DNA of 64,000 nt, taken from assembly GCA_021776375.1 (NCBI GenBank), contig JAJFGA010000070.1:1-64000 (forward strand), in the 5' to 3' direction. Position 1 is the first letter of the stretch, and the number at the start of each line of letters is the position of its first letter. Source of the stretch: Hyphococcus sp. Its GTDB lineage: Bacteria; Pseudomonadota; Alphaproteobacteria; Caulobacterales; Parvularculaceae. This document shows, piece after piece, positions 1-9,755 of the stretch. Position numbers and translations under genes: made by a program. A model generated the notes under the pieces. The model worked only from the letters and a program-made list of their open reading frames with translations. It was not told the DNA's origin and did not search any database.

Positions 1-1149
1 CGGGAACATTTCTACAAACGAGAAACAGTTCGCGTCACCTTGAATCGACGCTAGGAATGTCGAATCTGGAATTAATCCTCCGGATGTTAGAGGAATGCCA
101 TCGATACAATCGCCTGCAGTATTTACAGAAAGATCGCCGACTAGCACTGACGGAACATTATCCATGTCCAGGTCTGCAACATCGATCAATCCCGTATCCG
201 GATCGACTGTTGGTCCTGCAAAGACGGCGCCGCGGTTGGTTGGGTTCCGGAAGAAGAACCCGCCTTCAACCTGGCGTTCGGCGTAGTTACCGAATGCGTA
301 AAACTCAACTTGATCGGAAAACGGAACGGCCATGTTGGCATATAGCGCCAAGTTGTCGTTGACGTTCGGCTGGCCCCAAATTTGCGCCGGGTCCGCAACA
401 GCCGTGTTGCCGGCTGCGATTAGTGCGGCGGCGTCATCGCGTTGTACCGAACGGATGGTGGCGTCGGTCTCACCGAATTCACCACTGATGTTTAAATAGC
501 CGCCTTCGCCAAGCGGAACTGGCAAGCCGATATTTGCTTGAACATTCCAGCTATCCCCGTCGCCTTCGTAGGTTTGACCCCACTTGGTTTCGAAAGAGGC
601 GCCGTCTGCATCGTCGCGCAGGACGAAGTTAATCACGCCGGCAATTGCGTCAGAACCATATTGGGATGACGCGCCATCGCGCAGAACTTCAACCTGCTTG
701 AGAGCGATAGCAGGAATGACGGAAATATCGGCGCCTTGCGAGCCGTCGGAAATACCGTCACCGAGGAAGGTGATGACCGCAGCACGATGGCGGCGTTTGC
801 CGTTCACCAGGATCAGGGTTTTATCCGGCGCCAGACCGCGCAAAGTGGCCGGGCGAATAAGCGTCGCGGCATCGGAAATTGGTTGCGTATTGGCGTTATA
901 AGACGGAACAGACGTCCGCAGAATATTGACAAGATCGGTGTCGCCCTGATTGACGAGCTCCTCACTGCCGATGACATCAACCGGCGCAGGCGTATCGGCT
1001 GCCGATCGGGCGCCGCGGCGCGTGCCCACTGAAATCACGACATCCGTATTGCTAGCGCCATCTTGTGCGTAGACAACGCCGGTTGGCGAGCCCAAGGCAA
1101 TCAAGATTGCCGCCCCCGCGGCAGATCGCTTTAGTATTGTTTTTTTCAC
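1..1149 (-). CDS. TonB-dependent receptor, N-terminal part (runs off window)
   Basis: The reverse strand stays open from a GTG at 1149 to the window edge (383 codons). It encodes a signal peptide ([20 protein letters not shown], cleaved near VYA-Q) and then a plug domain with the typical pattern LRGLAPDKTLILVNGKRRH and QVEVLRDGASSQYGSDAIAG. The beta-barrel begins after that and the C-terminus is missing. Such receptors import siderophores, sugars or other large substrates across the outer membrane using TonB energy. The substrate cannot be read from this part. An AGGGAG ribosome site sits 6 nt before the GTG. An in-frame ATG at 1167 is a less likely start because it lies upstream of that site. 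Confidence 0.9.
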   Translation of the reverse strand, partial: MKKTILKRSAAGAAILIALGSPTGVVYAQDGASNTDVVISVGTRRGARSAADTPAPVDVIGSEELVNQGDTDLVNILRTSVPSYNANTQPISDAATLIRPATLRGLAPDKTLILVNGKRRHRAAVITFLGDGISDGSQGADISVIPAIALKQVEVLRDGASSQYGSDAIAGVINFVLRDDADGASFETKWGQTYEGDGDSWNVQANIGLPVPLGEGGYLNISGEFGETDATIRSVQRDDAAALIAAGNTAVADPAQIWGQPNVNDNLALYANMAVPFSDQVEFYAFGNYAERQVEGGFFFRNPTNRGAVFAGPTVDPDTGLIDVADLDMDNVPSVLVGDLSVNTAGDCIDGIPLTSGGLIPDSTFLASIQGDANCFSFVEMFP

Positions 1150-1548
1150 GTCAAACTCCCTCTTCATTAATCGTTTAAACGGCCGATTCGGTTAGTAGTT
1201 TTGCGAAGTTATGCTGTTCGTTAAGGATAGAAAACCTGCCAAAACAGACGCCAAACAAGCGGGAAGTTGACAAAAGGCGGCTATATTTTTCTAAGTTCTA
1301 TTTTATTCAGTAATTACAAGGCGGTGCTGTTGTTGGCAGGTTTTTGGGCGGCTGTCGCTATTCTGCAACATTCTAAAACCAAATGTTGCTTGGCGATATA
1401 TGGCTATAGAAAGGCCTCATATTAGCCATAACGCGTATTCTGAAATTCAAAAACTAATCGCGTTTGGATAGCTATTTCGTACCGGGGAGACCTAGCCGTT
1501 CGTCGCTGCCTTGACATCGGTTTCAATCGCGGCAGAGCGTTTGGTCGC
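1150..1548. other. Gene-free divergent intergenic region
   Basis: About 400 AT-richer bases separate the TonB receptor (reverse) from the permease (forward). It must hold both promoters. On the forward strand a perfect TTGACA at 1267-1272 is followed after 17 bp by TCTAAG (1290-1295), a possible sigma-70 promoter with an imperfect -10 box. No RNA gene, long repeat or open frame with coding character was recognised. Confidence 0.4.
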
Positions 1549-2904
1549 ATGAATGATCGATCCACACACAAGCCGGACGCTGACAGGCCAGCTGCAGGGC
1601 GCGGCAAATACGGCTTTTATACCGCTATCGCCGTCGTTATCGCCAATATGATCGGCACCGGCGTCTTCACCAGCCTCGGATTTCAGCTGATCAATATCCA
1701 GTCTGGTTTTGCTATCCTCCTATTGTGGACGGTTGGCGGTGTTGCCGCGCTTTGCGGGGCGATGAGTTACGCTGAGCTTGGCGCCGCGCTGCCGCGGTCG
1801 GGCGGCGAATATAATTTCCTTACTCGCATCTATCATCCGGTCGCCGGCTTTGTTTCCGGCTGGGTGTCGGCGACTATCGGCTTTGCCGCGCCGGTCGCGC
1901 TCGCGGCGATTACTTTTGCGGCCTATGCGACGTCGGTTGTTGACGAGGGCGGGGCCTATTGGCGCCAGCAAGTACTCGCCTGCGCCTTGATCATTATCAT
2001 GGCCGGCGTTCATGGCGGACGGCGCGGCGCCAGCGGCGCGATGCAGAAAATTTTTACACTGATTAAGCTCCTCGTCATTATCGCCTTTTGCAGCGCCGCT
2101 ATCTTCGTTCTGAACACGCCGCAACCGGTATCGCTATTGCCGTCATCGGCGGACCTCGGCGTTATCACCAGCGGCGCCTTTGCCGTCTCGCTGATCTATG
2201 TCAGCTTTGCCTATGCGGGCTGGAATGCCGCGACATATCTGAGCGGCGAAATCGAAAATCCACAAAATAACCTGCCGCGCATTTTGACGCTTGGCACACT
2301 TATCGTCATGATCGCCTATGTCGCGCTTAACGCTGTATTCCTCAAAGCAGCGCCCATAGAAGATATGGTCGGTCAGGTTGAGATCGGCTTCATCGCGGCC
2401 AAGGCGCTGTTCGGCGAAGCCGGCGCCGATTTGACCGGGCTGGTGATGGCGAGCCTTTTGATTTCAACCGTCAGCGCCATGACGATTGCGGGTCCGCGCG
2501 TGTTACAAGTGATTGGCCAGGACTTTGTCGCCTTTTCTCCGCTCGCGCGGGTCAATCGCGACGGCATCCCGTCTATGGCAATCTATTTTCAATCGGCGAT
2601 TGCGATTGTCTTTATTATTACCTCAAGCTTTGATTTCATTTTGGTGTTCGCGGGCTTTACCCTGGCCCTGAATACATTTTTTACGGTCCTTGGCGTGTTC
2701 GTATTGCGCATGCGTGAGCCAATGCTGGCGCGGCCTTATAAGACTTTCGGCTATCCCTTCACGCCGCTGATATTTCTGGCGTTAACCGGATGGACGCTGA
2801 CCTATGTCCTGATCCAGCGGCCAGTTGAAGGGCTGTTTGGGTTGGCGCTAATTATCGGGGGTGTTTTGTTTTATATTGTAGCAAAGAGTATAAGAGCTAA
2901 ATGA
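1549..2904 (+). CDS. APC-family amino-acid permease
   Basis: This 451-residue integral membrane protein has the APC superfamily N-terminal signature (ANMIGTGVFTSLG, about residues 32-44), a conserved SYAELGAALPRSGGEY segment after TM2, and about 12 hydrophobic segments. It probably moves an amino acid or polyamine with a cation or by exchange in the inner membrane. The substrate cannot be read from the sequence. It stands alone on its strand and faces rnd convergently across a palindrome. The start is the first ATG before a short hydrophilic tail. Confidence 0.85.
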   Translation: MNDRSTHKPDADRPAAGRGKYGFYTAIAVVIANMIGTGVFTSLGFQLINIQSGFAILLLWTVGGVAALCGAMSYAELGAALPRSGGEYNFLTRIYHPVAGFVSGWVSATIGFAAPVALAAITFAAYATSVVDEGGAYWRQQVLACALIIIMAGVHGGRRGASGAMQKIFTLIKLLVIIAFCSAAIFVLNTPQPVSLLPSSADLGVITSGAFAVSLIYVSFAYAGWNAATYLSGEIENPQNNLPRILTLGTLIVMIAYVALNAVFLKAAPIEDMVGQVEIGFIAAKALFGEAGADLTGLVMASLLISTVSAMTIAGPRVLQVIGQDFVAFSPLARVNRDGIPSMAIYFQSAIAIVFIITSSFDFILVFAGFTLALNTFFTVLGVFVLRMREPMLARPYKTFGYPFTPLIFLALTGWTLTYVLIQRPVEGLFGLALIIGGVLFYIVAKSIRAK

Positions 2905-2976
2905 GTAAAAGTCAAGTAAATGCTTATTAATAGTAAGCGCCTGGCTCAAATAACAGTATTTATTATCAGTGTTGTC

Positions 2977-3016
2977 ATCACCGGGCCTGAATTGCTTGCT
3001 CATCCAGCCCGGTGAT
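2977..3016. repeat. Palindrome between convergent genes (possible terminator)
   Basis: ATCACCGGGC at 2977-2986 and GCCCGGTGAT at 3007-3016 form a perfect 10-bp inverted repeat with a 20-nt loop. It lies between the 3' ends of the permease and rnd, where a bidirectional terminator is expected. The surrounding bases (GTCATCACCGGGC, GGTGATCCAG) resemble the element at 25214-25301, so it is probably a short member of a dispersed palindrome family. Confidence 0.55.
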
Positions 3017-3138
3017 CCAGAAATATTCCGCTACTTGCCGCCATGGATTGCAGGAATGGAGATGGATGGGAACCATCGACCTCCGGCAATGACATGAGGG
3101 AGGGGGCGTCCACGCTTTGGAGCAGTCTCTAAGGACAA

Positions 3139-4311
3139 CTAAATCTCCACCAACTCCACGGCGCCTTTTTTGAGTTTGAGCGCCAGCTCGCCGCGCTTGA
3201 GTTTGAGCGCCGCATCGCCGAAAACTTCACGCCGCCAACCGGAAAGCGCCTTTACATCGGCGTTGTCGTCATGCGCGATCGCTTCAAGATCGGCGCTTGA
3301 AGCAATCAGCTTCGGCGCAACGTCATATTTATCACATTGGCGTTTCAAGAGCACCTTCAGCAACTCGACAACATCGGCGGGCGGGCGGTTACGGTCGGGT
3401 TTGGCTATGGCCGGCAAGCGCCCTTGCGGCGTCTTTGCACCTTCGGCAATGGCGGCGAGGATCGCCGCGCCTGCCGCCGACTTTTCAAATCCCGACGGAA
3501 TGCTGCGGGCCCGGCCAAGATCGCCGACGCTTGCCGGTCGCAACCGCGCCAGCTCATAGATCGCATCGTCTTTCAAAATCCGGTTGCGCGGCGTGTCTTT
3601 GGTTTGCGCCTCGCGCTCACGCCACTCCGCCAGCTTCATAACGGGGCCAAGCTCCTTCGGGCGCACACCCTTCAGCTTCAGCCGCTTCCATGCGTTTTCC
3701 GGTTTTACGAAATAGAGGTCCGGCGCGTAGAGCGCCTCTAATTCCGCCTCGACCCAATGGTCGCGTTCATTCTCGTCGAGCTTTTGCTTAAGGATCGGAT
3801 AGGCCTCGCGCAAAAAGGTCGTATCACCCAAGGCATAAGTCAGCTGGGCTGGCGACAATGGACGGCGCGCCCAGTCGGTAAAGCGCGAGCCTTTGTCGAT
3901 GTTGGCGTTTAGCAGCGCGCGCATCAGCGGCTCATAGCCGATCTGGTCGCCGAAGCCGCAGGCCATGGCGGCAATCTGGCTGTCGAACAGCGGCGCCGGC
4001 ACCTGGTCCATGAGTTGGTAGAATATCTCCAGATCCTGCCGCGCCGCGTGAAACACCTTAATTACGGATTTATCGGCCATGACCTCCAGAAAGGGGCCGA
4101 GGTCGATGCCTTTGGCGAGCGGGTCGATAATGGCTTCCACGCCCTCGGCTGCCGCCTGGATCAGGCAGAGGATCGGCCAATAGGTTTTCTCGCGCATAAA
4201 CTCAGTATCGACGGCGATAAACGGCTTTGCGGCAAGCGCGGCGGAGAATTCTTCGAGCGCGGCTGTGGTGGTGATAATATGCATGGGCGCGGCTTCTATC
4301 AGCGTCTGCAT
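3139..4311 (-). CDS. rnd: Ribonuclease D
   Basis: This 390-residue 3'-5' exoribonuclease is expected to trim tRNA precursors and other small RNAs. The DEDDy exonuclease residues are visible: D35 and E37 (VDTEF), D93 (AARQDLEIF), and Y159 with D163 (LTYALGD). A C-terminal HRDC-type region follows (about residues 215-300, with SGFEKS). The length fits bacterial RNase D. A GGGTG stretch supports the start at 4311; an in-frame Met10 is the alternative. It is divergent from aspS. Confidence 0.93.
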   Translation of the reverse strand: MQTLIEAAPMHIITTTAALEEFSAALAAKPFIAVDTEFMREKTYWPILCLIQAAAEGVEAIIDPLAKGIDLGPFLEVMADKSVIKVFHAARQDLEIFYQLMDQVPAPLFDSQIAAMACGFGDQIGYEPLMRALLNANIDKGSRFTDWARRPLSPAQLTYALGDTTFLREAYPILKQKLDENERDHWVEAELEALYAPDLYFVKPENAWKRLKLKGVRPKELGPVMKLAEWREREAQTKDTPRNRILKDDAIYELARLRPASVGDLGRARSIPSGFEKSAAGAAILAAIAEGAKTPQGRLPAIAKPDRNRPPADVVELLKVLLKRQCDKYDVAPKLIASSADLEAIAHDDNADVKALSGWRREVFGDAALKLKRGELALKLKKGAVELVEI

Positions 4312-4470
4312 CGAGCGTCACCCATTATAAGCGATCCTATACCCGGTCCGGGCCTGGCTGGCCGAAAAAGGCCAGTGCGCGGGGTGTGCACTCTTGACAA
4401 TGTCGCGCGCCGAGGCCACTTCGGCGGCTCATCTTTTCCGGTCATTTTGAGCCCCCAAACGAGTAGTCCT

Positions 4471-6270
4471 ATGCACGCTTATCGCAGCCATCATTGCGGC
4501 GCCCTGCGCCAGTCCGAAGTTGGCGAGGCGGTTCGCCTGTCCGGTTGGGTGCATCGCAAGCGCGACCATGGCGGGCTGTTGTTTATCGACCTGCGCGACC
4601 ATCACGGGCTGACCCAGCTGGTGGTCGAGCCGGAGATGGGATTTTTCGCCGATGTTGAGGCGGTGCGCCAGGAAAGTGTCATCCGGGTCGAGGGCAAGGT
4701 GGTCGCGCGCGACGCTGAGGTGATTAATCCGAACCTGCCGACTGGCGAGATCGAAATCAGGATTTCGTCGTTTGAGGTGTTGTCGACGGCTGATGAATTG
4801 CCGCTGCCGGTGTTTGGCGAGCCGGACTATCCTGAAGACATCCGCATGACCTATCGCTATCTCGACCTGCGGCGCGAGACTTTGCACGCCAACATCATGT
4901 TGCGCGCGGCGGTGACAACCGAAATCCGCCGCGGGATGGAGCGCCAGGGCTTTACCGATTTCCAGACCCCGATCCTGACGGCGTCGTCGCCGGAGGGCGC
5001 GCGCGACTTTTTGGTGCCGTCGCGGCTGCATCCGGGAAAATTCTACGCGCTGCCTCAGGCGCCGCAAATCTTCAAACAGCTGATCATGGTCTCTGGCTTC
5101 GACCGCTACTACCAGATCGCGCCGTGCTTTCGTGACGAAGACGCCAGAGCCGACCGTTCGGCGGGGGAATTTTATCAGCTCGATATGGAAATGAGTTTCG
5201 TCGAGCGCGAGGACGTCTTCGAAGCGGTGGGGACGATGACGCATGATGTGTTTGCAAAATTCGCCGGCGAGCGCAGCGTCTCCTCGTATCCATTCATAAA
5301 GATCCCGTTCGATGAATCGATGCAAAAATACGGCACCGACAAGCCGGATCTGCGTTGCCCGATTGTGATGCAGACTGTCTCCGATCATTTCCGCGGCGCG
5401 GGCTTTAAGGTTTTCACGTCGATCCTGGACGCTGACCCAGCCCACGAAATCCGCGCGATCCCCGCACCCGGCGGCGGCAGCCGCGCCTTTTGCGACCGGA
5501 TGAACAGCTGGGCGCAAAAACAGGGTTTGCCCGGCATGGGCTATATGATCTTTGCCGAAGGCGAAGCGAAGGGTCCTTTGGCAAAAAATATCGGGCCGGA
5601 GCGATCTGCTGCGGTGCGCGAACAGCTCGGCATGAAAGCCGGCGACGCGGCCTTTTTCCTCGCCGGCAAACCGGAGGATTTTCTTGCCGTCGCCGCCAAG
5701 GCGCGGGTCCTTATAGGCGAGGAAATGGAGCTGACCGACAAGGACAGTTTCGCGCTCGCCTGGATCATCGATTTTCCGATGTATGAATGGGACGAGGAAA
5801 ACAAGAAGGTTGAATTCGGGCACAACCCGTTCTCGATGCCCCAAGGCGGGCTCGATGCGCTTAACGCCGCCAAAACAGACGCTGACTACCTTGCCCTCAA
5901 GGCGTTCCAATACGACCTTGTCTGTAACGGCTATGAGCTGGGTTCCGGCGCCATTCGAAATCATCGCCCGGACATTATGTATAAAGCCTTCGAGATTGCT
6001 GGCTATGGCGCGGAAGTGGTGGAAGACAAGTTTGGCGGCATGTTGAATGCGTTCAAATATGGCGCGCCGCCCCATGGCGGCTGTGCGCTCGGGCTTGAGC
6101 GCATCGTCATGTTGCTCGCCGATCAGGAAAACATCCGTGAAGTAACGATGTTCCCGATGAACCAGCAGGCCGAAGACCTTCTGCTTGGCGCACCGGCAGA
6201 GCCCAACCCGCAGCAGCTCAAAGAAACCCATATCCGCGTCGCACCGCAAATTACGGAGAAGAAAGCATAA
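4471..6270 (+). CDS. aspS: Aspartyl-tRNA synthetase, probably tRNA(Asp/Asn) type
   Basis: This 599-residue class II synthetase has an N-terminal OB anticodon domain ([19 protein letters not shown]), motif 2 ([12 protein letters not shown]), the bacterial GAD insertion and motif 3 (GLERIVMLL). The residue after the RD pair in the OB fold is His33. His here is the pattern of non-discriminating AspRS (as H31 in Pseudomonas), whereas discriminating E. coli AspRS has Leu. The enzyme is therefore expected to charge tRNA(Asn) with Asp for GatCAB amidation. The frame stays open upstream, but [10 protein letters not shown] matches the family N-terminus and sets the start. Confidence 0.96.
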   Translation: MHAYRSHHCGALRQSEVGEAVRLSGWVHRKRDHGGLLFIDLRDHHGLTQLVVEPEMGFFADVEAVRQESVIRVEGKVVARDAEVINPNLPTGEIEIRISSFEVLSTADELPLPVFGEPDYPEDIRMTYRYLDLRRETLHANIMLRAAVTTEIRRGMERQGFTDFQTPILTASSPEGARDFLVPSRLHPGKFYALPQAPQIFKQLIMVSGFDRYYQIAPCFRDEDARADRSAGEFYQLDMEMSFVEREDVFEAVGTMTHDVFAKFAGERSVSSYPFIKIPFDESMQKYGTDKPDLRCPIVMQTVSDHFRGAGFKVFTSILDADPAHEIRAIPAPGGGSRAFCDRMNSWAQKQGLPGMGYMIFAEGEAKGPLAKNIGPERSAAVREQLGMKAGDAAFFLAGKPEDFLAVAAKARVLIGEEMELTDKDSFALAWIIDFPMYEWDEENKKVEFGHNPFSMPQGGLDALNAAKTDADYLALKAFQYDLVCNGYELGSGAIRNHRPDIMYKAFEIAGYGAEVVEDKFGGMLNAFKYGAPPHGGCALGLERIVMLLADQENIREVTMFPMNQQAEDLLLGAPAEPNPQQLKETHIRVAPQITEKKA

Positions 6271-6386
6271 GCTTCGCACGACGTTTATTGGCCTGCAGCC
6301 TCGTCTGCGGCGAATAAGCGCTATATGGCGCCTGGGGAGAGAGCGTCTTGTCATCGAGTGTCAGTAACCCCAGATAGAAATACACA

Positions 6387-7502
6387 ATGATTAAGATCTC
6401 CAGTGACTTCGACCACGGCAATATCGATTGTCTTGACGCTTCGGATGCGTCCGATATCCGCCTTAAGATCAAGCCCGACGGCAAGGCGGATTTTTTCCAA
6501 TGGTTCAATTTTCGCGTCGAAGGCGCTGCTGGCGCACCGTTGACGATGCACATCTTGAATGCGGATGGGGCGTCTTACGTCGCTGGCTGGCGCGATTATC
6601 GCGCTGTCGCCTCCTATGACGGTGAGACCTGGTTTCGTGTCGATACGACGTTTGACGGCAAGACGCTGACGATTGAACACACGCCCGACGCCGCCGCCAT
6701 TCAGTATGCGTATTTCGGAGCCTATCCGACGACGCGCTATCGGGAATTTGTCGCGCGCGTGAAGCAATCGCCGCTGGTGGAGGCGAAGGTTCTGGGGAAG
6801 ACGCTTGACGGCCAGGCGATTGACTACTTTCAGATCGGCGAGGGCGCGCTCAAATTGTGGGTGATCGCCCGCCAGCATCCCGGCGAGGATATGGGTTCGT
6901 GGTGGATGGAAGGTTTTCTGGATCGCCTTATCGACGAAAAAGATGAAACCGTTAAGGCGCTGCGCGCCGCCGCGACGGTGCATGTGGTTCCTTGCATGAA
7001 CCTTGACGGCGTGCGGCGCGGTCATTTGCGCACCAACGCAGCCGGCGTTGACCTCAACCGGGCCTGGCAAAACACAACCATGGACAAAAGCCCGGAGGTG
7101 TTTCTTGTTCGTGAAGAAATGCGCAAGACCGGCGTTGATTTTTTCCTCGACGCCCATGGCGACGAGGCGGTCCCCAACAATTTCCTCGACAGCGCCACCG
7201 GCATTCCGTCCTGGGATGAACGCCATCGCTCGCTGTTTGAGCGGTACAGCGCGCTGCTGTTGCAGGCGAGCGACGACTTTCAGACCAAGGAGGGCTACCC
7301 AGCCCCGCCGCCCCGCGGCGCCAATCTCGCGATTGCCACTAATTATGTCGCCGAGACCTGGAACTGCCTGGCGATGACGCTTGAGATGCCGTTCAAGGAC
7401 GCCAACGTAAATCCGGATCCGGTTCATGGCTGGTCGCCACAACGCTGCCGGAATTTTGCGCGAGAGCATATCGACGTGATGGCGCAGATCGTTGATGTCT
7501 GA
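6387..7502 (+). CDS. M14-family zinc carboxypeptidase (cytosolic carboxypeptidase-like)
   Basis: This 371-residue protein has no signal peptide, so it is likely cytoplasmic. An N-terminal beta-rich domain (about 1-125) is followed by an M14 peptidase domain. Zinc ligands are H164 and E167 (RQHPGED) and H257 (LDAHGDE). The likely catalytic Glu is E333 (MTLEMPFKD), and NLDGVRRGHLRTNAAGVDLN contains the substrate-carboxylate region. This two-domain layout is that of the M14B, AGBL/CCP-like group found in bacteria, whose substrates are largely unknown. It is not AstE, which is shorter and lacks the N-domain. It follows aspS by 116 nt and may be transcribed separately. Confidence 0.85.
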   Translation: MIKISSDFDHGNIDCLDASDASDIRLKIKPDGKADFFQWFNFRVEGAAGAPLTMHILNADGASYVAGWRDYRAVASYDGETWFRVDTTFDGKTLTIEHTPDAAAIQYAYFGAYPTTRYREFVARVKQSPLVEAKVLGKTLDGQAIDYFQIGEGALKLWVIARQHPGEDMGSWWMEGFLDRLIDEKDETVKALRAAATVHVVPCMNLDGVRRGHLRTNAAGVDLNRAWQNTTMDKSPEVFLVREEMRKTGVDFFLDAHGDEAVPNNFLDSATGIPSWDERHRSLFERYSALLLQASDDFQTKEGYPAPPPRGANLAIATNYVAETWNCLAMTLEMPFKDANVNPDPVHGWSPQRCRNFAREHIDVMAQIVDV

Positions 7503-7702
7503 CGGTAGGCGCGGCAAGAAACACAAAGTTTGAGCCATTAGCTTTTTTCCATATTCTGACTACGGAGCAGGATACGGCCACTAAAAAGCGTGAGGATAAC
7601 TTTTCACCAAATATAGGTTTTATGAAAGAATACCCTCTCAGGGTTGTAAAATCGGAGATTCGATTCGTGTGGGGGTTGTGCGGATTTGCGTGGCTTATTG
7701 GT

Positions 7703-8599
7703 TCAGAGACCGCCTTCTAGCAACTGTTCCAATTTCCGTCTGAACCAAACGTCGGCATGATTGGAGTCAATACGCCTGTGCCAATACAGTGCTAGCGAAT
7801 AATCTGGTATGTCAAAGGGCGCTGGACAGGATTTTAGATCATACTGACCAGCAAATGAATCTGCGACATGAGAGGGGAGTGTCGCGATTAATTTCGCCCC
7901 AGATACCAACATCGGCACGCTTGCAAAATGATTGACCGTTACAGCGATATGTCTTGTATGTCCGGCATGGGCTAACGTCCTGTCAACGACATCCCTGGCT
8001 TGCCCGCCATACGATTTGTGAACATGTTTAGCTTTTAGATATGTGCTTAAATTATTGAAGTTGCGGCGGCTGGCGCCGTCATAAAGAACTTTAAACGGAA
8101 ATGAGTCCAACGATTTTTTTGCAACCCAGTCCGGGTGCGAAGGCATATTGCTCGTAACCGCCATATCTATATCGGCGTTTTTTAAAAGATCGAAAGCTGT
8201 AAAAAAATTGATGGGCCGCGAAAGTATATGCATTTGCGGCGCCTGGACCGATAACTCTGCGGCCAAAGTCGGAAGCTTGAGATATTCAAGTTCTTCAGAC
8301 AGACCAATTTTTATTGTTCCGACATAATTGAGGGGATCAAATTGTTCTCTTTGCTGTGTAAGCGCTTGCAGCCTTTGAAGCGGTTCAAGGATCTCGCCAT
8401 AAAGTTCGCTCGCGCGCGGCGTAGGGACCAGCCCACGGCTTTTGCGAATGAACAAGGGGTCCCCAAAGTGATCGCGCAGCTTGCCAAGGCTGGCGCTTAC
8501 GGCAGGCTGGCCAACGAATAACCGCTCCGCTGCTTTGGTAACGCTGCGTTCCTGCATGATGGTCACAAAGGTTTGCAACAGATTTAAATCAGTTCTCAT
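7703..8599 (-). CDS. LysR-family transcriptional regulator
   Basis: This 298-residue protein begins with the LysR winged helix-turn-helix (residues about 5-62; DLNLLQTFVTIMQERSVTKA, then GQPAVSASLGKLR), followed by a periplasmic-binding-fold effector domain. The opening DLNLL and the spacing resemble the NodD/NahR branch. It is divergent from the secreted-protein gene at 8777, the usual target layout for LysR regulators. Two palindromes lie just upstream of its start. The region is visibly AT-richer than its neighbours. Confidence 0.92.
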   Translation of the reverse strand: MRTDLNLLQTFVTIMQERSVTKAAERLFVGQPAVSASLGKLRDHFGDPLFIRKSRGLVPTPRASELYGEILEPLQRLQALTQQREQFDPLNYVGTIKIGLSEELEYLKLPTLAAELSVQAPQMHILSRPINFFTAFDLLKNADIDMAVTSNMPSHPDWVAKKSLDSFPFKVLYDGASRRNFNNLSTYLKAKHVHKSYGGQARDVVDRTLAHAGHTRHIAVTVNHFASVPMLVSGAKLIATLPSHVADSFAGQYDLKSCPAPFDIPDYSLALYWHRRIDSNHADVWFRRKLEQLLEGGL

Positions 8600-8611
8600 G
8601 ATATCAATTTC

Positions 8612-8645
8612 AATGATCTATCAGATCATTATAATCAATTTGATT
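8612..8645. promoter_or_regulatory. Tandem palindromes, candidate LysR operator
   Basis: AATGATC-TATCA-GATCATT (8612-8630) is a perfect inverted repeat containing the T-N11-A pattern used by LysR proteins. Next to it lies AATCA-ATT-TGATT (8633-8645). On the reverse strand a TATAAT (8628-8633) bridges the two palindromes, so binding here would block the lysR promoter. Both sites are within 50 nt of the LysR start codon. Function is inferred from position and symmetry. Confidence 0.5.
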
Positions 8646-8776
8646 GTTGTAAGATAGCTACCTAGATAGTTTTCTCAAGGCCGGAAAGCGTCTCATTCAG
8701 CGCCCTTATGACTGGTGCATGAAGGCTATGGCTAGTGCGACGCGGGCTAGCGTTAAGAAATGAACTGGAGAGAGTT

Positions 8777-9337
8777 TTGCGAAAATTAAAACGAACTATT
8801 CGGATTAAATACGCTGTCGCCTTTGGCGTGGGCGCCGCGTTGGTCACGTTTTCAAATGCATTTGCGCAAGAAGAACGCTCAGAAGCGATAGAGGCGTTGG
8901 ATTTTTATATAGATGGGCAGTGGAAAGCCGCAGAGAGAATGCAGACGTCGACGGGCGCATCTTTCCCTGTTGTTTTTGATGTCAACTGGTTCGACCAAAG
9001 TCATACAATCGCTCGCATGAACGTTGCGCGCTATACTGAAGATAGCAATGGGTCGAACATGATTGAGGGGTACTATTTTTGGAATCCTGAAACGCATAAA
9101 GCCACATACCAATCTTATGTTTTCGATGGTCGATATAATAAAGGAACGATTAGCATCGATGACAGCGGTAAAATGGTGATCGATTTTTCATCGTTCGATG
9201 TGAGCGGGCGTGTGTCGAAAATGAAAATCGAAAGAACAATTGTGGGAGAAAATCAGTTTGATGAGCGGGTTGCCATTAATATCAAAGGCCAGTGGCAGAC
9301 TTTAGCTGAAGGCAAATGGCTGAGAATCGCTGACTAG
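8777..9337 (+). CDS. Secreted protein of unknown function
   Basis: This 186-residue protein carries a clear signal peptide: a basic start (KLKRTIRIK), a hydrophobic core and a site near SNAFA-QEE. The mature part is beta-rich with alternating aromatic and polar residues (EGYYFWNPETHKATYQSYVF), which suggests a small lipocalin-like barrel. The family was not recognised with confidence. I chose the TTG at 8777 because GGAG lies 5 nt upstream; a GTG at 8735 is the alternative. It is probably controlled by the divergent LysR protein. Confidence 0.7.
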   Translation: MRKLKRTIRIKYAVAFGVGAALVTFSNAFAQEERSEAIEALDFYIDGQWKAAERMQTSTGASFPVVFDVNWFDQSHTIARMNVARYTEDSNGSNMIEGYYFWNPETHKATYQSYVFDGRYNKGTISIDDSGKMVIDFSSFDVSGRVSKMKIERTIVGENQFDERVAINIKGQWQTLAEGKWLRIAD

Positions 9338-9364
9338 ATCCAGGCCGGTTTATAAGAGCGGAAA

Positions 9365-9745
9365 TTAGCCCCCAATGCGCCAGGGAGGGAACCGGCGGTT
9401 CTCGCCCGCATGATAAATCGCAATGCGATAACCGTCCGGGTCGCGGGTCCACGCTTCGCGCCATAACCAGCGCTGATCTGTAGGCTCAGTTTCGAATTCG
9501 ACGCCGCTGGCCTTGAGTTCTTTTACTCGCGTATCGACATCTTCGACTTCGAAATAAAACGAAGCGCCCTGTGGCGTGATCTCACTAGCTTCATGCAGTG
9601 AGAATGTTGTTCCTCCGTCAGGGCATTCGAAGCGGGCGTAGTTGCTGTTTGGACTGTCCACGATCAGGGTGAGGCCCAGCTTTTGATAAAATGCGATGGA
9701 TTTCTCAAGATTGCTGACGGCAATAGTGATTTGGTTGAGATTCAT
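9365..9745 (-). CDS. VOC (glyoxalase/bleomycin-resistance fold) protein
   Basis: This 126-residue single-domain protein has the paired beta-alpha-beta modules of the vicinal-oxygen-chelate family (NQITIAVSNLEKSIAFYQKL at the start, TRDPDGYRIAIYH near the end). Such proteins bind a divalent metal and act as isomerases, dioxygenases or antibiotic-binding proteins; the reaction here is unknown. The start at 9745 follows an AGGGG site by 8 nt. The upstream acyltransferase-like gene ends 10 nt before it, so it is probably the third gene of that operon. Confidence 0.85.
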   Translation of the reverse strand: MNLNQITIAVSNLEKSIAFYQKLGLTLIVDSPNSNYARFECPDGGTTFSLHEASEITPQGASFYFEVEDVDTRVKELKASGVEFETEPTDQRWLWREAWTRDPDGYRIAIYHAGENRRFPPWRIGG

Positions 9746-9755
9746 ACGCAGACCC

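Noticed and set aside
1511-1539. TTGACA near the permease start as promoter
   Set aside because: No -10 box occurs at 16-18 bp; the bases there are AGAGCG.
4429-6354. Long open frame of 641 codons on the reverse strand of aspS
   Set aside because: It is Arg/His/Ala-rich without domain motifs and lies opposite a full-length aspS with clear motifs, so it is a shadow of high-GC codon use.
6351-7538. 395-codon reverse frame opposite the M14 peptidase
   Set aside because: The forward strand has intact zinc-site motifs; the reverse product has none.
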